From: Acinetobacter lwoffii | GTDB lineage: Bacteria; Pseudomonadota; Gammaproteobacteria; Pseudomonadales; Moraxellaceae | Reading direction: 5' to 3' | DNA: 64,000 nt | NCBI RefSeq assembly: GCF_022967985.1 | Contig: NZ_JALJVC010000011.1 | Location: 1 to 64,000 of the forward strand | Shown: positions 53,594-63,628 of the stretch, in pieces | Position numbering within the stretch: the first letter of the stretch is position 1 | Layout: the number at the start of each line of letters is the position of its first letter | The notes under the pieces: model-generated | The model's database searches: none | Seen by the model: only the letters and a program-made list of their open reading frames with translations | Told to the model about the DNA's origin: nothing | Program-made: the position numbers and the translations under genes

Positions 53594-54487
53594 TTATTTA
53601 CTTAAAATCTCATGCAGCATATTACGTAACCATTGATGACTGGTTTTATGATGACAAGACATATGCCAATACTGCTTTACGGAATAGGTCGGGAAAGCAA
53701 TCGGTGCCTCAAAAATCTTGAGATTGCCACGTGATAATAAAACTTCACTCAAATAATAAGGCACGGTCGCAATCGCATCGGTTTCCTGTACCACCAGTCC
53801 TACCCCGAGATAACTTGGCAGACGCATTAGAATGTCACGCTTGAGTTCCAGATTCAGCAATTCATTTTCAATATGGTAATGCCCCATCCCGGCATCAATA
53901 TCAATATGGGTTTCACGTAAATACTCTTCTGTCGTGATGCTGTCACCGGTCAGGCGCGGATGGTCTTTCGCCGCGATCACCACATAATATTGCTCAAACA
54001 GTTTCTGCTGATAAAAGCCATTCTCCAGATTTGGCAAGAAGCCCAAAGCCAGATCAATCTCACCATTGGCCATTTGATAACTGGTTTCCGAGGTAATCGG
54101 ACGCACATTCAGACGGATATGGGATGCATGCTGCTTCAGATACTGGGAAATTTTTGGCAATAACACCAGATGTGATACATCGGTCATCGCCAGTGTAAAG
54201 CGCTGCTGTGAAGTGACCTGATCAAAATTGATCGTGAAATTATTGATTGCTTCAACTTTGCTCAGTGCTTCGCTGACCAAGGGAAAGAGCTGTTTGGACA
54301 GATCCGTAGGTAGCATCTCATTGCCAATACGTAAAAATAAAGGATCACCATAATGCTGGCGAATTTTATTCAGCAGATTGCTCACCGCTGGCTGGCTCAT
54401 ATCTAAATGATCGGCTGCCTGAGATACGTTTTTAAATTTATAGACATAATAAAAAATACTGAGCAATTTACAGTCAAGTTCAAACAC
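53594..54487 (-). CDS. LysR-family transcriptional regulator
   Basis: A 297-residue LysR protein: winged helix-turn-helix at residues 1-62 (NVSQAADHLDMSQPAVSNLL and RQHYGDPLFLRIG) and a substrate-binding domain. The N-terminal motif DPLFLR is typical of the NodD/LeuO-like branch. It reads toward the guanidine carboxylase operon but ends before it, at a terminator. Its target and co-inducer are unknown. A link to guanidine is not supported by the layout. Confidence 0.85.
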   Translation of the reverse strand: MFELDCKLLSIFYYVYKFKNVSQAADHLDMSQPAVSNLLNKIRQHYGDPLFLRIGNEMLPTDLSKQLFPLVSEALSKVEAINNFTINFDQVTSQQRFTLAMTDVSHLVLLPKISQYLKQHASHIRLNVRPITSETSYQMANGEIDLALGFLPNLENGFYQQKLFEQYYVVIAAKDHPRLTGDSITTEEYLRETHIDIDAGMGHYHIENELLNLELKRDILMRLPSYLGVGLVVQETDAIATVPYYLSEVLLSRGNLKIFEAPIAFPTYSVKQYWHMSCHHKTSHQWLRNMLHEILSK

Positions 54488-54652
54488 AGAAATACATTTC
54501 CTTTAACTTTCTCCTCATTCGGACAGGTCTTTCATCCGCATAAGTCTATTGAGGGTCAGATTAAAATATAACACTTTGCCACTATTTTCAGGATTAAACT
54601 CGCTGTAATTTTCCGAAAAAAATACTTTTGCCAGATGAATAAATCCATTAAA

Positions 54653-54676
54653 AAGTACCTCAACAAGTACCTCAAC
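54653..54676. repeat. Short perfect tandem repeat
   Basis: The 12-base unit AAGTACCTCAAC occurs twice in tandem in the promoter region of the HAD phosphatase gene. It may be a slippage duplication or a paired binding site. Confidence 0.7.
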
Positions 54677-54779
54677 GCAAAATTTCCAGCCCGGTTTGCT
54701 CAGGTCAGTTAAACATTTAAAGCGTATGCGATATACTCAGCCCCACCGAATAAATGGTAAAAATACAGAGAAATCTTAT

Positions 54780-55502
54780 ATGTTTCAGGATAAAAAGCTG
54801 GTCTGTTTTGATCTGGATGGTACGTTGATTGATTCTGTAGGCATCTGGAATCAGGTCGATGCAGCCCTGATTGATGAGCTCTCCAACAGAAAAGTCGATT
54901 TACAAGAGATTCAGCAACAGCGCGATCTTCAACTTACCGCCTTGAGACATAGACCAGATCCTTATCTGGAATATTGTGGATTTTTAAAAGAACAATACGG
55001 TTTTGAACCAGCTAAAGAAGAAGTAAAAAATCGTCGTTATACAATTTCCCGACATTTTCTGGATCATATCGTCGAATTGAAACCTCAGGCAGACCTTCTG
55101 ATTCAAGCTTTAAAACAGCAACAGATATCACTGGCTTTGACCACCACCACCAGTTTATTCAATGTACAGCGCTATCAGGATAACAATCGAAATATTAATT
55201 CTAAAATCAGCTTTGATGAGGACTTTTCCTTGATTCTCACCCGTGAAAATGTCCAGAACATTAAACCTCATCCCGAAGTTTATCTGAATGTTTTGCAAGC
55301 CTTTAACCTTCGACCTGAGGAATGTCTAATTATTGAAGACTCTCTAGTCGGTGTAGAAGCAGCCAATCATGCGGGCATCGAGGTAGTGGCAATGTATGAC
55401 CAGCACTCCGCTCATGAAATAGATTTGATCAAAGCCAAAGCAAATTATTATGTCGAAAATTTTGCTGAATTATTAAGTTCATTCAATAACAACATCCACT
55501 AA
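54780..55502 (+). CDS. HAD-superfamily phosphatase, phosphoglycolate phosphatase-like
   Basis: A 240-residue HAD-IA hydrolase. Motif I is VCFDLDGTLIDSV (nucleophile and acid Asp), motif II LALTTTTS, motif III KPHPEVYL and motif IV IIEDSLVGVEAANHAG. These bind Mg2+ and hydrolyse phosphate esters or similar bonds. Substrate cannot be told. The start at 54780 was chosen over a longer frame from 54696 because motif I then lies near the N terminus. Confidence 0.88.
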   Translation: MFQDKKLVCFDLDGTLIDSVGIWNQVDAALIDELSNRKVDLQEIQQQRDLQLTALRHRPDPYLEYCGFLKEQYGFEPAKEEVKNRRYTISRHFLDHIVELKPQADLLIQALKQQQISLALTTTTSLFNVQRYQDNNRNINSKISFDEDFSLILTRENVQNIKPHPEVYLNVLQAFNLRPEECLIIEDSLVGVEAANHAGIEVVAMYDQHSAHEIDLIKAKANYYVENFAELLSSFNNNIH

Positions 55503-55504
55503 AA

Positions 55505-55539
55505 AAGATGCCATGAAGCATCCTTGTTCATGACATCTT
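55505..55539 (-). terminator. Terminator between HAD and lipoprotein genes
   Basis: AAGATG-C-CATGAA pairs with TTCATG-A-CATCTT; on the minus strand it runs into T6, so it serves the lipoprotein gene best. Confidence 0.75.
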
Positions 55540-55571
55540 GAATACTATTTGTGGCTTAAAAATCTTGCTGA

Positions 55572-55922
55572 CTATTTGGCTTTTTTATAGATTGAGCCTG
55601 AACCAACCAGATTTCCGGTTTTCTCATCGATTGCAAAATCGACCATACCTGCACCTGCGTTCAACTGAAGCATGCCATTTTCGTTCACTGCAGCGGGCAT
55701 TGGATTCTTTTTCTCGGTTTTACCGGTTTCCTTATCTTTGATCGTATTGGTAATCAGATAATTTTCACCATTTTTTGAAATAACCAGAATATTTTCAAGT
55801 TTTGGATTTTCCACGGTGTTTTTCCAGTTGCCCTGATAATCTGGTGCGGGTGCTTCAGTGGTGTTACAAGCAGTTAAAAGTACTAATAATGGAATTGCTG
55901 AAAAATATTTAAGATGTTTCAA
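55572..55922 (-). CDS. Small putative lipoprotein
   Basis: A 116-residue protein with lipobox LLTAC at residues 15-19, so the mature protein begins at Cys19 and is lipid-anchored. The rest (NWKNTVENPKLENILVI, TIKDKETGKTEKKNP) is hydrophilic with predicted beta strands and resembles a small beta-barrel or lipocalin-like domain. No family was recognised. It is monocistronic, with a terminator of its own. Confidence 0.8.
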   Translation of the reverse strand: MKHLKYFSAIPLLVLLTACNTTEAPAPDYQGNWKNTVENPKLENILVISKNGENYLITNTIKDKETGKTEKKNPMPAAVNENGMLQLNAGAGMVDFAIDEKTGNLVGSGSIYKKAK

Positions 55923-56108
55923 AACTGAGACCTTAAGTGTAACGACGCGGCCATTATAGAGAGAAGCCCTTAGGGCTGAAGCAGGTTGTTGTAGGCAAAG
56001 CGTTTCAGCAGTACTGGATCTGTTTTGCTTTCGTCATTTTTTGAAATCTGTATCCATATTTTATTCATAAACAGGAGGATTTTAATGATATTGAATCTGA
56101 TAAAGGTC

Positions 56109-56148
56109 AAAAAAAAATTCCTCAATAGACCATCCAAATCTATTGAGG
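56109..56148 (-). terminator. Terminator of the fatty acid desaturase gene
   Basis: CCTCAATAGA pairs with TCTATTGAGG around a 9-base loop, followed by nine T residues on the minus strand. Confidence 0.92.
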
Positions 56149-56183
56149 AGTACCAAAACGGTAAAATAAGTAAAGCTTAAAAA

Positions 56184-57350
56184 TTATGACAATAGTTTCG
56201 CTTTAAAGTAGTTGAATACAGATTTGGCAGCATGGGTTTTTTCAACCACCTGCTCAGTCCAGTGATTCGGTAGAGAACATTTAGCGAGACCTACCCAAAC
56301 GGTAGAAAACTGCTTGATGAAACTCGCTTCGTTATAATGAATGCCATATTCTTCACAGAGCGCTTTAACTTTTGGCGCAACCTGCGCATAGCGATTGGCC
56401 GGCATATCCGGAAACAGGTGATGCTCAATTTGATGGCTCAAATTACCACTCAAAATATGCAGCCAGGTCGTCCCGCTAAAATTGCTCGAACCACGAATCT
56501 GGCGCAGATACCACTCGGCACGGGTTTCATCGTCGGTATTATCCATTTCAAAGGTTTCAGCATCTTCAGTGAAATGACCGTTAAAAATGACGGCAGAAGC
56601 CCATAGACTGCGAATCACATTGGCCACCGCATTTCCGGTAAATACCGGAATGGCATTTGGCCCGGCAATGATCGGGAAAAATACATAATCTTTTAACACC
56701 TGACGGCGCATTTTTTGGCGCAAAGGTGCTGCTTCTTCCCAAACTTCTTTCCAGGTCTTGGTTTTATAAGCAATCACGTCTTCCAAATGCAGGCGTTGCA
56801 GGCCAACATACCATTCGAAAAACACCATTAACTGAATGCCCAATGGAATATTGAACAGAAAGCGTGGTTCCCATTTTTGCGATTCACTAACTCGAATTAG
56901 CCCATAACCCACATCATGATCCATCCCCACAATATTGGTATAAGTATGATGAATATAGTTGTGCGTGTATTTCCAGTCATCGCCAGTTGAAATCGTATCC
57001 CAGTCATACGTCACACCGTTCAGACTCGGATCGTTCATCCAGTCGAACTGGCCATGCATGACATTGTGACCGAGTTCCATATTTTCCACGATTTTGGAAA
57101 GACCGAGCAGACCTGTCCCCGCCAGCCATACCGGTGGCAACCAGCCGGCAAACATCAGCATGCCACGTGAGGCAATTTCGCTATAGCGGACAAAGTTGCG
57201 GATTTTATAAATATATTCGGCGTCTTTTTCCCCCAGATCATCCATGACCTCGCGGCGGATTGCATCGACTTTGGCACCGAATTCCTCAATCTGTTCCGGA
57301 CTGAGAAATTGGCTTTTGCTATGTCGTTTAAAATCAATTTGCATATTCAT
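56184..57350 (-). CDS. Membrane fatty acid desaturase
   Basis: A 388-residue membrane desaturase. The three histidine boxes that hold the di-iron site are visible: GHNVMHGQF, THNYIHHTY and SHQIEHHLFP. Two or more pairs of hydrophobic segments lie between them. It introduces a double bond into acyl chains, probably in phospholipids or acyl-CoA, adjusting membrane fluidity. AAGGTG precedes the ATG. The next gene upstream on the same strand, a ferredoxin-linked reductase, is 42 bases away and supplies the electrons. Confidence 0.92.
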   Translation of the reverse strand: MNMQIDFKRHSKSQFLSPEQIEEFGAKVDAIRREVMDDLGEKDAEYIYKIRNFVRYSEIASRGMLMFAGWLPPVWLAGTGLLGLSKIVENMELGHNVMHGQFDWMNDPSLNGVTYDWDTISTGDDWKYTHNYIHHTYTNIVGMDHDVGYGLIRVSESQKWEPRFLFNIPLGIQLMVFFEWYVGLQRLHLEDVIAYKTKTWKEVWEEAAPLRQKMRRQVLKDYVFFPIIAGPNAIPVFTGNAVANVIRSLWASAVIFNGHFTEDAETFEMDNTDDETRAEWYLRQIRGSSNFSGTTWLHILSGNLSHQIEHHLFPDMPANRYAQVAPKVKALCEEYGIHYNEASFIKQFSTVWVGLAKCSLPNHWTEQVVEKTHAAKSVFNYFKAKLLS

Positions 57351-57392
57351 GGGAGCACCTTCTTATAGTTTAATTAATGGCTTATCAATGGT

Positions 57393-58415
57393 TTATAAAT
57401 TAATCACCACAGGACTCACTGCCTGAGAAATGCACAGTTTGATCTGGGTATTATTGCCATGATCAATTTCACCGGTCAGGACATTCCGTACCGAACCACT
57501 GACCTTGGTACAGGAACAGGTGTTGCAGATGCCCATCCGGCAGCCATGCGCTGGTCGCAAACCAGATTTTTCAGCACTTTCCAGTAAGTTGGACTGCGCC
57601 TGAAACTCTTGCTGCGATCTTAAAAACTGTACCGGCTGTGCTTTAATTTTTTCATCGACCACAATCTGGAAATATTCCGAATGAAAATTGGATTTCAATT
57701 CTAGTTTATCGACGATTTTCAGTGCAGCCTTCATCATCCCGGCTGAGCCACAGGCGTAAATTTTTCGTTCTGCAAAGTCTGGCACCAGCTTTTGCAATAA
57801 GCTCTGCGTCAGATGCTGCTGGTGTTCCACGGTATTGAAATGGTGATATTTCAAGTTTGGATGCATGAGAGCCAAGGTTTTCAGTTCAGCATGAAAGGCA
57901 TCATCTCGAGTGAAATAAATCAGGTCGATCTGTTCCAGAGACTGGATCACTGCTTTTTGCAGCAAGGAATAAATGGCCGTAATCCCACTGCCTGAAGCCA
58001 GGAATAAAATCGGCTGCGTGGATTTTTGCAATGTGAACTCGCCTTGCGGCTGTGATATTTCGATCACGGCACCAATTTGCATCAGGCTTAAGGCACGTGA
58101 CACTTTGCCCTGCTGTTTAACCGCAATGATCAGATCACCATTTTTCAATACCGTCACCACAGAATAATGTCGCTGATGACGTACGCCATCCAGTCCGACA
58201 GTCACTGCAATATTCTGGCCGGCCTGAAATGACTTGGCTTTAAAATTATGATTTGGACGTAAGTGAATCTTGAAAAAGTCAGAGCTGATGGCTTGAATGC
58301 CCATAACGGCAGCCTTAACTTTTTTGATTGCCCAAGTTGGATGGATTTTTTCACCAATAAAATCAATGAAATCTTCCCGGATCCAATGCGGCTGATAGGT
58401 TGGCATGCTTGTCAT
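57393..58415 (-). CDS. Ferredoxin-reductase-type electron donor for the desaturase
   Basis: A 340-residue flavoprotein: FAD domain (HQRHYSVVTVL), NAD(P)-binding domain (ILFLASGSGITAIYSLLQ) and a C-terminal plant-type 2Fe-2S ferredoxin domain with cysteines in GCRMGICNTCSC and a later Cys in KLCIS. This is the DesC-like arrangement known beside desaturases in pseudomonads. The start follows AAGGGG. It is the first gene of the two-gene desaturase operon; a 28-bp dyad sits upstream. Confidence 0.9.
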   Translation of the reverse strand: MTSMPTYQPHWIREDFIDFIGEKIHPTWAIKKVKAAVMGIQAISSDFFKIHLRPNHNFKAKSFQAGQNIAVTVGLDGVRHQRHYSVVTVLKNGDLIIAVKQQGKVSRALSLMQIGAVIEISQPQGEFTLQKSTQPILFLASGSGITAIYSLLQKAVIQSLEQIDLIYFTRDDAFHAELKTLALMHPNLKYHHFNTVEHQQHLTQSLLQKLVPDFAERKIYACGSAGMMKAALKIVDKLELKSNFHSEYFQIVVDEKIKAQPVQFLRSQQEFQAQSNLLESAEKSGLRPAHGCRMGICNTCSCTKVSGSVRNVLTGEIDHGNNTQIKLCISQAVSPVVINL

Positions 58416-58433
58416 TTTTATCCCCTTATCCGC

Positions 58434-58461
58434 AGACAGTTTTATTAATGTACAACTGTCT
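58434..58461. promoter_or_regulatory. Inverted repeat upstream of the desaturase operon
   Basis: AGACAGTT and AACTGTCT (8-bp perfect arms, 12-base spacer) lie 19-46 bases upstream of the reductase start. A TetR-type regulator such as DesT controls similar operons in Pseudomonas, but no regulator gene is adjacent here. Confidence 0.45.
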
Positions 58462-58644
58462 AATTATTATATTGCTCAGGATAAAGAATTCTCATATTGA
58501 GACCATGTCAATACAGGTCAAATTATGTGCCTAAGCCATATAATATGAATTTTTGTCGGACAATATCGTCTAAAAGTAGCAATCAAGGCGATATGGATTG
58601 AGAAAAAGCATTTTTAAACTGACAACGCTGCTTAGCCTATACAT

Positions 58645-58678
58645 AAAAAAACTGACCTCTATTCGAGATCAGTTTTTT
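58645..58678 (-). terminator. Terminator of the acyl-CoA ligase gene
   Basis: AAAAACTGA-C-CTC pairs with GAG-A-TCAGTTTTT, with T-rich tail on the minus strand. Confidence 0.85.
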
Positions 58679-58713
58679 GACTTCATGTTGGGATTTTTAG
58701 ATTAAATGACGCT

Positions 58714-60351
58714 TTAACCTGCTGCCTGCTCCAAAAGAATAGTCCCATATAATTCACGCAGATCTTTTTTCAGCATTTTACCAGTACCACTGAGTGGAAT
58801 CGCATCAACAAATACGACTCGGTCTGGAATCTGCCATTTGGCTACCTTGTCCGCATAATAATCCAGCAGATCAGTTTCACTTAGCTGGCTGTCCGGCTTT
58901 TTAATGGCAATCAATACCGGGCGCTCATCCCATTTAGGATGCTGGGCGGCAATCACGGCAGCCATCGCAATTTCCGGATGTCCCATGGCAATATTTTCCA
59001 GCTCCACCGATGAAATCCATTCTCCGCCAGACTTGATTAGATCTTTAGAACGATCACTGAGTTTCATAAAGCCATCCTGATCCAGCGTAGCAATATCGCC
59101 GGTATCAAACCAGCCATCATCAGTCAGTGCAGACTCTTCCTTGCCGAAATAATGGCTGATGACCCAATGCCCTTTGACCTGTAAATTTCCTGTGGTCTGT
59201 CCATCACGTTCAATTTCATGCGTCCCTTTTTCTGCATCAGTCAAACGTAGGTCAACCCCGAATGGCGGACGGCCTTGGGACAGCCGAATCTGTAATTTTT
59301 CTTCATCAGAGAGATGCAAATGTTTGGTCTTGAGCTGATTCGCTGTACCCAATGGACTAATTTCCGTCATGCCCCAAGCATGGATCGTTTCACAATTAAA
59401 CTGTTCTTTGAACGCTCTTAGCATGGCCGGTGGACATGCAGATCCACCCACTACATTCCGTTTTAGGCTTTCCAGTTTGGAACCTAACTGATTTGCGGCT
59501 GCAATCAAACCTTGCCAGATGGTCGGTACGCCAAGTGCTACCGAAACCTGATAAGTATCAATCAGGTTAACCAGACTGGTGCCATCCAGACCCGGTCCAG
59601 GAAGAACCAAAGTGCATCCGACCATTGCAGCGGCATACGGAGTGCCCCACGCATTTACATGGAACATCGGCACCACAGGCAACATAATGTCGGCAGCCGA
59701 GACATTTAATGAGTCAGGTAAAATGATGGCATAGCTATGTAATACCGTAGATCGATGGCTAAATAGCACACCTTTGGGATTTCCCGTGGTTCCTGATGTA
59801 TAACACAGAGAGCTTGCCGAGTTTTCATCAAGTGTTGGCCACTCAAATTCTGCATTTTGGCCGGCAATCAGATCATCATAAAATTGTACTTCTGGAATCG
59901 CTTCTCTAACTGCCGGATCAGCTGCATCCAGACAGATAAAATGCTCGACTGAGCTCAACAGCGCTTTCACGGCTTTAATTAAAGGGACAAATGTTTTATC
60001 GAACAGCACCACGCGATCCGCAGCATCATTCATAATAAAAATCAGCTGTTCCGGAAATAAGCGCGGGTTAATGGTATGACAGACTAAGCCGCTGCCAGAA
60101 ATGGCATACCAAGACTCTAAATGGCGATGATTATTCCAGGCAATGGTCGCGACCCGATCTCCCTGCGCCAAGCCGAGTTGTTGTAATGCATTGGCAAAAC
60201 GTTTCGAGTTTTGATGAATTTCTCCCCAATTGGTCACTGTAATAGTGGTATCGGTATTTTTGGAAATTACCTCGGTATCGGCATGATAGCGTCCTGCATG
60301 TTCAATCATGCTGCTGATCAGTAAAGGCTGAAACATCATATTTCCGAGCAT
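58714..60351 (-). CDS. Fatty acid-CoA ligase, AlkK-like
   Basis: A 545-residue acyl-adenylate-forming enzyme: ATP-binding P-loop SLCYTSGTTGNPKGVLFSH, the ADP/ATP motif AWGMTEISPLG, the hinge DRSKDLIKSGGEWIS and the catalytic lysine near the C terminus (SGTGKMLKKDLRE). The pattern fits the medium/long-chain AlkK-type ligases. It starts at 60351 with AAGGAG 7 bases upstream. Separate from the desaturase operon by a terminator, but the joint placement suggests shared lipid metabolism. Confidence 0.9.
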   Translation of the reverse strand: MLGNMMFQPLLISSMIEHAGRYHADTEVISKNTDTTITVTNWGEIHQNSKRFANALQQLGLAQGDRVATIAWNNHRHLESWYAISGSGLVCHTINPRLFPEQLIFIMNDAADRVVLFDKTFVPLIKAVKALLSSVEHFICLDAADPAVREAIPEVQFYDDLIAGQNAEFEWPTLDENSASSLCYTSGTTGNPKGVLFSHRSTVLHSYAIILPDSLNVSAADIMLPVVPMFHVNAWGTPYAAAMVGCTLVLPGPGLDGTSLVNLIDTYQVSVALGVPTIWQGLIAAANQLGSKLESLKRNVVGGSACPPAMLRAFKEQFNCETIHAWGMTEISPLGTANQLKTKHLHLSDEEKLQIRLSQGRPPFGVDLRLTDAEKGTHEIERDGQTTGNLQVKGHWVISHYFGKEESALTDDGWFDTGDIATLDQDGFMKLSDRSKDLIKSGGEWISSVELENIAMGHPEIAMAAVIAAQHPKWDERPVLIAIKKPDSQLSETDLLDYYADKVAKWQIPDRVVFVDAIPLSGTGKMLKKDLRELYGTILLEQAAG

Positions 60352-60730
60352 TCTCCACTCCTTTGTGCTTGTTATTGGTCCGTATTTGCGTATCGTTGTT
60401 ATAGTTGCATGATGGCTCGATCTGAAACCGTAACTTACTTTTTATCATCATGTGGATCGAATTTAGCAAGGAAATCTAACTTTGTAAGTATCGAATTGTG
60501 ACAAATTAAGCCAAGTGACTGAGGCGTATAAAAATGGGAATACGATTTACGTAGAGATAAAATTTACACAGAAAATCTGAGATCTGATTTTCACTTTAAT
60601 TGTCGTGCATCAAGACTCAAGCTTAAAAAATAGAATGACAACACTCCTCTTCCTCCCTTTTGTTATATTAAGTACCTTAAAATGTGCTATAAATCAAAAT
60701 AACTAGAACAGTTTTAGTTCAAGAAAGTGT
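60352..60730. other. Promoter region between the acyl-CoA ligase and MocR-type genes
   Basis: The divergent genes share 379 bases. An inverted repeat GAAAATC/GATTTTC (60571-60592) surrounding AGATCT is 139 bases upstream of the MocR-type gene and could be its operator. No other gene is seen. Confidence 0.45.
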
Positions 60731-62152
60731 ATGTATAAGTCTGAAAAACTGGCACAGAATATCCGTCAGATGATTGAAAACGGTGTATGGAAGGCACATG
60801 AAAAATTGCCTTCACTTCGCGAACAGACCCAATTATCTGGTTATAGCCTGATGACGGTACTCAATGCTTACCAGGAACTTGAAGCACAAGGTCTGGTCTA
60901 TGCCAAAGACAAATCGGGCTATTACGTTGCAGAACACACTCAAGCTCTGCTCAATAGCAAACAGTCCGCCCAGATTGGTTTAAATCCTAAAATTCAAATC
61001 AATTCGGTGGTATTTAATTATTTAAAATCGACTCAGTCAGCAGAGATTGTGCCTTTTGGTTCTGCCTTTCCCAATGCAGAGCTGTTATATAACGCCAAAT
61101 TTATGCAGATTCTGGCGCAGCAGGCCAAAAGAAAAAGCAGTTATAACAACCAGAATCATATGCCGCCCGGCAATCAGAACTTGCGGCAACTGATTGCCAA
61201 CCGTTATCAATTACAAGGAGTTACCTGCAATCAAGATGACATTGTCATTACATCCGGTGCACTAGAAGCATTGAATCTGTCTTTACAGGCCTTAACCCAA
61301 CCCGGTGATTTTATTCTGCTACAGCAAACCATATTTTATGGTGCCTGGCAGGCAGCCGAGCGTCTGGGATTACAGGTGATTACGATTCCGGAACATCCAC
61401 AGTTTGGCTTTGATCTGGAATCATTTGAACAGGCTTTAAAACAGTATCCGATCAAGGTGTGCTGGCTGATGCTGAATGCCCATAATCCGATTGGCTTTAC
61501 CGTCAGTTCTGAAATCAAACAAAGAATTGCGGAACTCTTGTATGAATATCAGGTGTATTTAATCGAAGATGATGTTTATCAGGAATTAAATTATGGTTCA
61601 TCCAAACCGCTACCCGTTAAATATTTTGATCAACATCAGATGGTTTTGCACTGCGCCTCATTTTCGAAAACGCTGGGGATGGGCGCACGCGTCGGCTGGG
61701 TGTATGCGGGTCCATTTTCCGATGCCATTCAGCACTTACAGCTCATGAGCACTTTAACAGTCAGTCCCTTACTTCAAAATGCGCTGGTCGAGTTTATTTC
61801 ACATCATCATTATGAAAAACATTTGCGGCATTTAAGGCAGCATCTGGAAAAATATAAAAAGAAATTTTATCAAGAACTTAAAGCACGTTTGGGAAGCATC
61901 TGTGAAATTTACTATTATTCCAGTGGTTATTTTCTCTGGATTGAATTACCTAAAGAAGTCGATGCCCAGCAGCTCTATGAACAATTGCTTCAACAGCATA
62001 TTTCAATTGCCCCTGCACTGCTGTTTAAGCCTGAGCCTGCCAGCCAACATTATATTCGGCTGAACTGTTCGTTTGAATGGACAGCCAAGATTGAAGATGC
62101 AGTCAATCTGCTGGCAGAAACCATTCTCCAAAATAGCAAAAGCGCGGATTAA
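60731..62152 (+). CDS. MocR/PdxR-type GntR regulator with aminotransferase domain
   Basis: A 473-residue fusion: a GntR winged helix (residues 1-75, KLPSLREQTQLSGYSLMTVL) and a class I aminotransferase-like domain (about 105-470) with PLP-binding landmarks NAHNPIGFTV, YLIEDDVYQELNY and the lysine segment HCASFSKTLGMGARVGW. Such proteins bind PLP as an effector to switch promoters. A target may be the divergent ligase gene or itself. Confidence 0.9.
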   Translation: MYKSEKLAQNIRQMIENGVWKAHEKLPSLREQTQLSGYSLMTVLNAYQELEAQGLVYAKDKSGYYVAEHTQALLNSKQSAQIGLNPKIQINSVVFNYLKSTQSAEIVPFGSAFPNAELLYNAKFMQILAQQAKRKSSYNNQNHMPPGNQNLRQLIANRYQLQGVTCNQDDIVITSGALEALNLSLQALTQPGDFILLQQTIFYGAWQAAERLGLQVITIPEHPQFGFDLESFEQALKQYPIKVCWLMLNAHNPIGFTVSSEIKQRIAELLYEYQVYLIEDDVYQELNYGSSKPLPVKYFDQHQMVLHCASFSKTLGMGARVGWVYAGPFSDAIQHLQLMSTLTVSPLLQNALVEFISHHHYEKHLRHLRQHLEKYKKKFYQELKARLGSICEIYYYSSGYFLWIELPKEVDAQQLYEQLLQQHISIAPALLFKPEPASQHYIRLNCSFEWTAKIEDAVNLLAETILQNSKSAD

Positions 62153-62200
62153 TTCATCCACGCTTCTGTTACAGATCAGACTCTCTCATTGAAAGAAGTC

Positions 62201-63517
62201 TTAGAAGTTGTAAATAGCAACCGCATTAATTCGGTTGTCTTCACCTGTAGTGCTGCCATTTGCGGCTGCACCTAATGCCTCACGTTCACCATAAACATAT
62301 TCCAGACCGAAACTTAAAGGCTTGGTTGGGCTATAGAACACGTTGGCCCACGCTTGCCATAAGTCTTTATTGGCTTTGGTCTTGTCAGTGACTGCATTGA
62401 TATAAGCTTGATCTTCATCAAAATTCATATAGCCATAACCCAATGTGCCGCGCAATTTATCATTAAACTGCTGAGTTAAGCCGACTGAAATTGAATCAAA
62501 TTCACTTTGTAATAAATCGCCATTTGCAGCGGTAATCACACCCGTATTTGCATAAGATACAAAGCTGCTATCGCCTTTGACATGGTAATAGTCAGCTTTG
62601 AGCGTTGTACCCGGCACAACATCATACTTGGCACCAAGCCCTACACCCCATGCGGTTTTTTCATCTTCATTGACACGCTTTTCATTCCCCATCGCACGGG
62701 CACTGACTGTAAGATTATCAGCAAATTTATGATTTAAACGTGCCGTTAAAGCAGGTAGACGTTGTTTAATACCAGTAATGGTTGCATCTTTAGGATCTTC
62801 TACTGCAAATACTAGATTGGTTTCAGGACTGATGGTGCTGGTATAACGAACTTGTGGCGTCCGTTTAATTGAACCGCCAGCATAAACCAATGCATCTACA
62901 GTTTCCGGAATATAATCTGGCACTGCAAAGTTCGACCAGGTTTGACCGATCAACCAGTTGGCATAGCTGATATAAGCATGACGGATACGCAAGTTATCAA
63001 AGCTTGCGCCGCCCAGAAAATCCACTTCAACTTTACCGCTTAAAGCTTTATCTCCAGCACCGACTGGTGCTTTAAAATCCATGCCTAAACGGGTTGCAGC
63101 CAGAGTAGATTTAAATTCATCACTACGCTCACCGACACCTTCTAAAGGTACCGCATTAATCTGGTTATACATACGTGCTGCTGAACCACCTTCAGCCTGA
63201 TAAGAGGCATCGGCACGAATATTTCCATAAAGATTAAATTCGGCACCACTGGCAATTTTCATTACGGGTTTGCTTGCTGGAGCAGGTGTTGCTGCAACAT
63301 GTGCAGTGACCACAGCCGTCTGTCGTTGCTGTTGCTCAACCAGTGCGCGTAAGGCCTGAACTTCCTGGCGCAGTTGTTCAATTTCCTGCTGATTCGACTG
63401 AGCTGAGGTTTGTGCTTGAGTCGATAAGCTGATGCCCCCTAAACTCATTGCCATCATGCTCATCAGAACTGTGCGCTTGAATGTGATTGTTGGTTGATTA
63501 AGTAATTGTGTCGTGTT
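62201..63517 (-). CDS. dcaP: DcaP-like trimeric outer-membrane porin
   Basis: A 438-residue protein (from MNTTQLLNQPT). Signal peptide to about residue 36, then a coiled-coil stalk (QQEIEQLRQEVQALRALVEQ), a linker rich in Ala/Pro, and a 16-strand porin barrel ending in Phe (AVAIYNF). This is the DcaP arrangement of Acinetobacter, which imports dicarboxylic acids and some drugs. The start replaces an upstream TTG in frame; the chosen ATG abuts TTTAGG. It lies next to an MFS carrier gene on the same strand, probably for an aromatic or dicarboxylic acid. Confidence 0.9.
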   Translation of the reverse strand, partial: NTTQLLNQPTITFKRTVLMSMMAMSLGGISLSTQAQTSAQSNQQEIEQLRQEVQALRALVEQQQRQTAVVTAHVAATPAPASKPVMKIASGAEFNLYGNIRADASYQAEGGSAARMYNQINAVPLEGVGERSDEFKSTLAATRLGMDFKAPVGAGDKALSGKVEVDFLGGASFDNLRIRHAYISYANWLIGQTWSNFAVPDYIPETVDALVYAGGSIKRTPQVRYTSTISPETNLVFAVEDPKDATITGIKQRLPALTARLNHKFADNLTVSARAMGNEKRVNEDEKTAWGVGLGAKYDVVPGTTLKADYYHVKGDSSFVSYANTGVITAANGDLLQSEFDSISVGLTQQFNDKLRGTLGYGYMNFDEDQAYINAVTDKTKANKDLWQAWANVFYSPTKPLSFGLEYVYGEREALGAAANGSTTGEDNRINAVAIYNF

Positions 63518-63628
63518 CATCCTAAACTCGCTTTTTATTATGCGTTTCGATTCTAGCAACAGATCACCACCCGTTACGATGGCGATCTATATCATTGGGA
63601 ATATTATCTTTATTGATTGAAATCTAAC

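Noticed and set aside
53594..54487. LysR gene as regulator of the guanidine operon
   Set aside because: It is not divergent from the operon and is cut off by a terminator; riboswitch and sigma-54 explain control.
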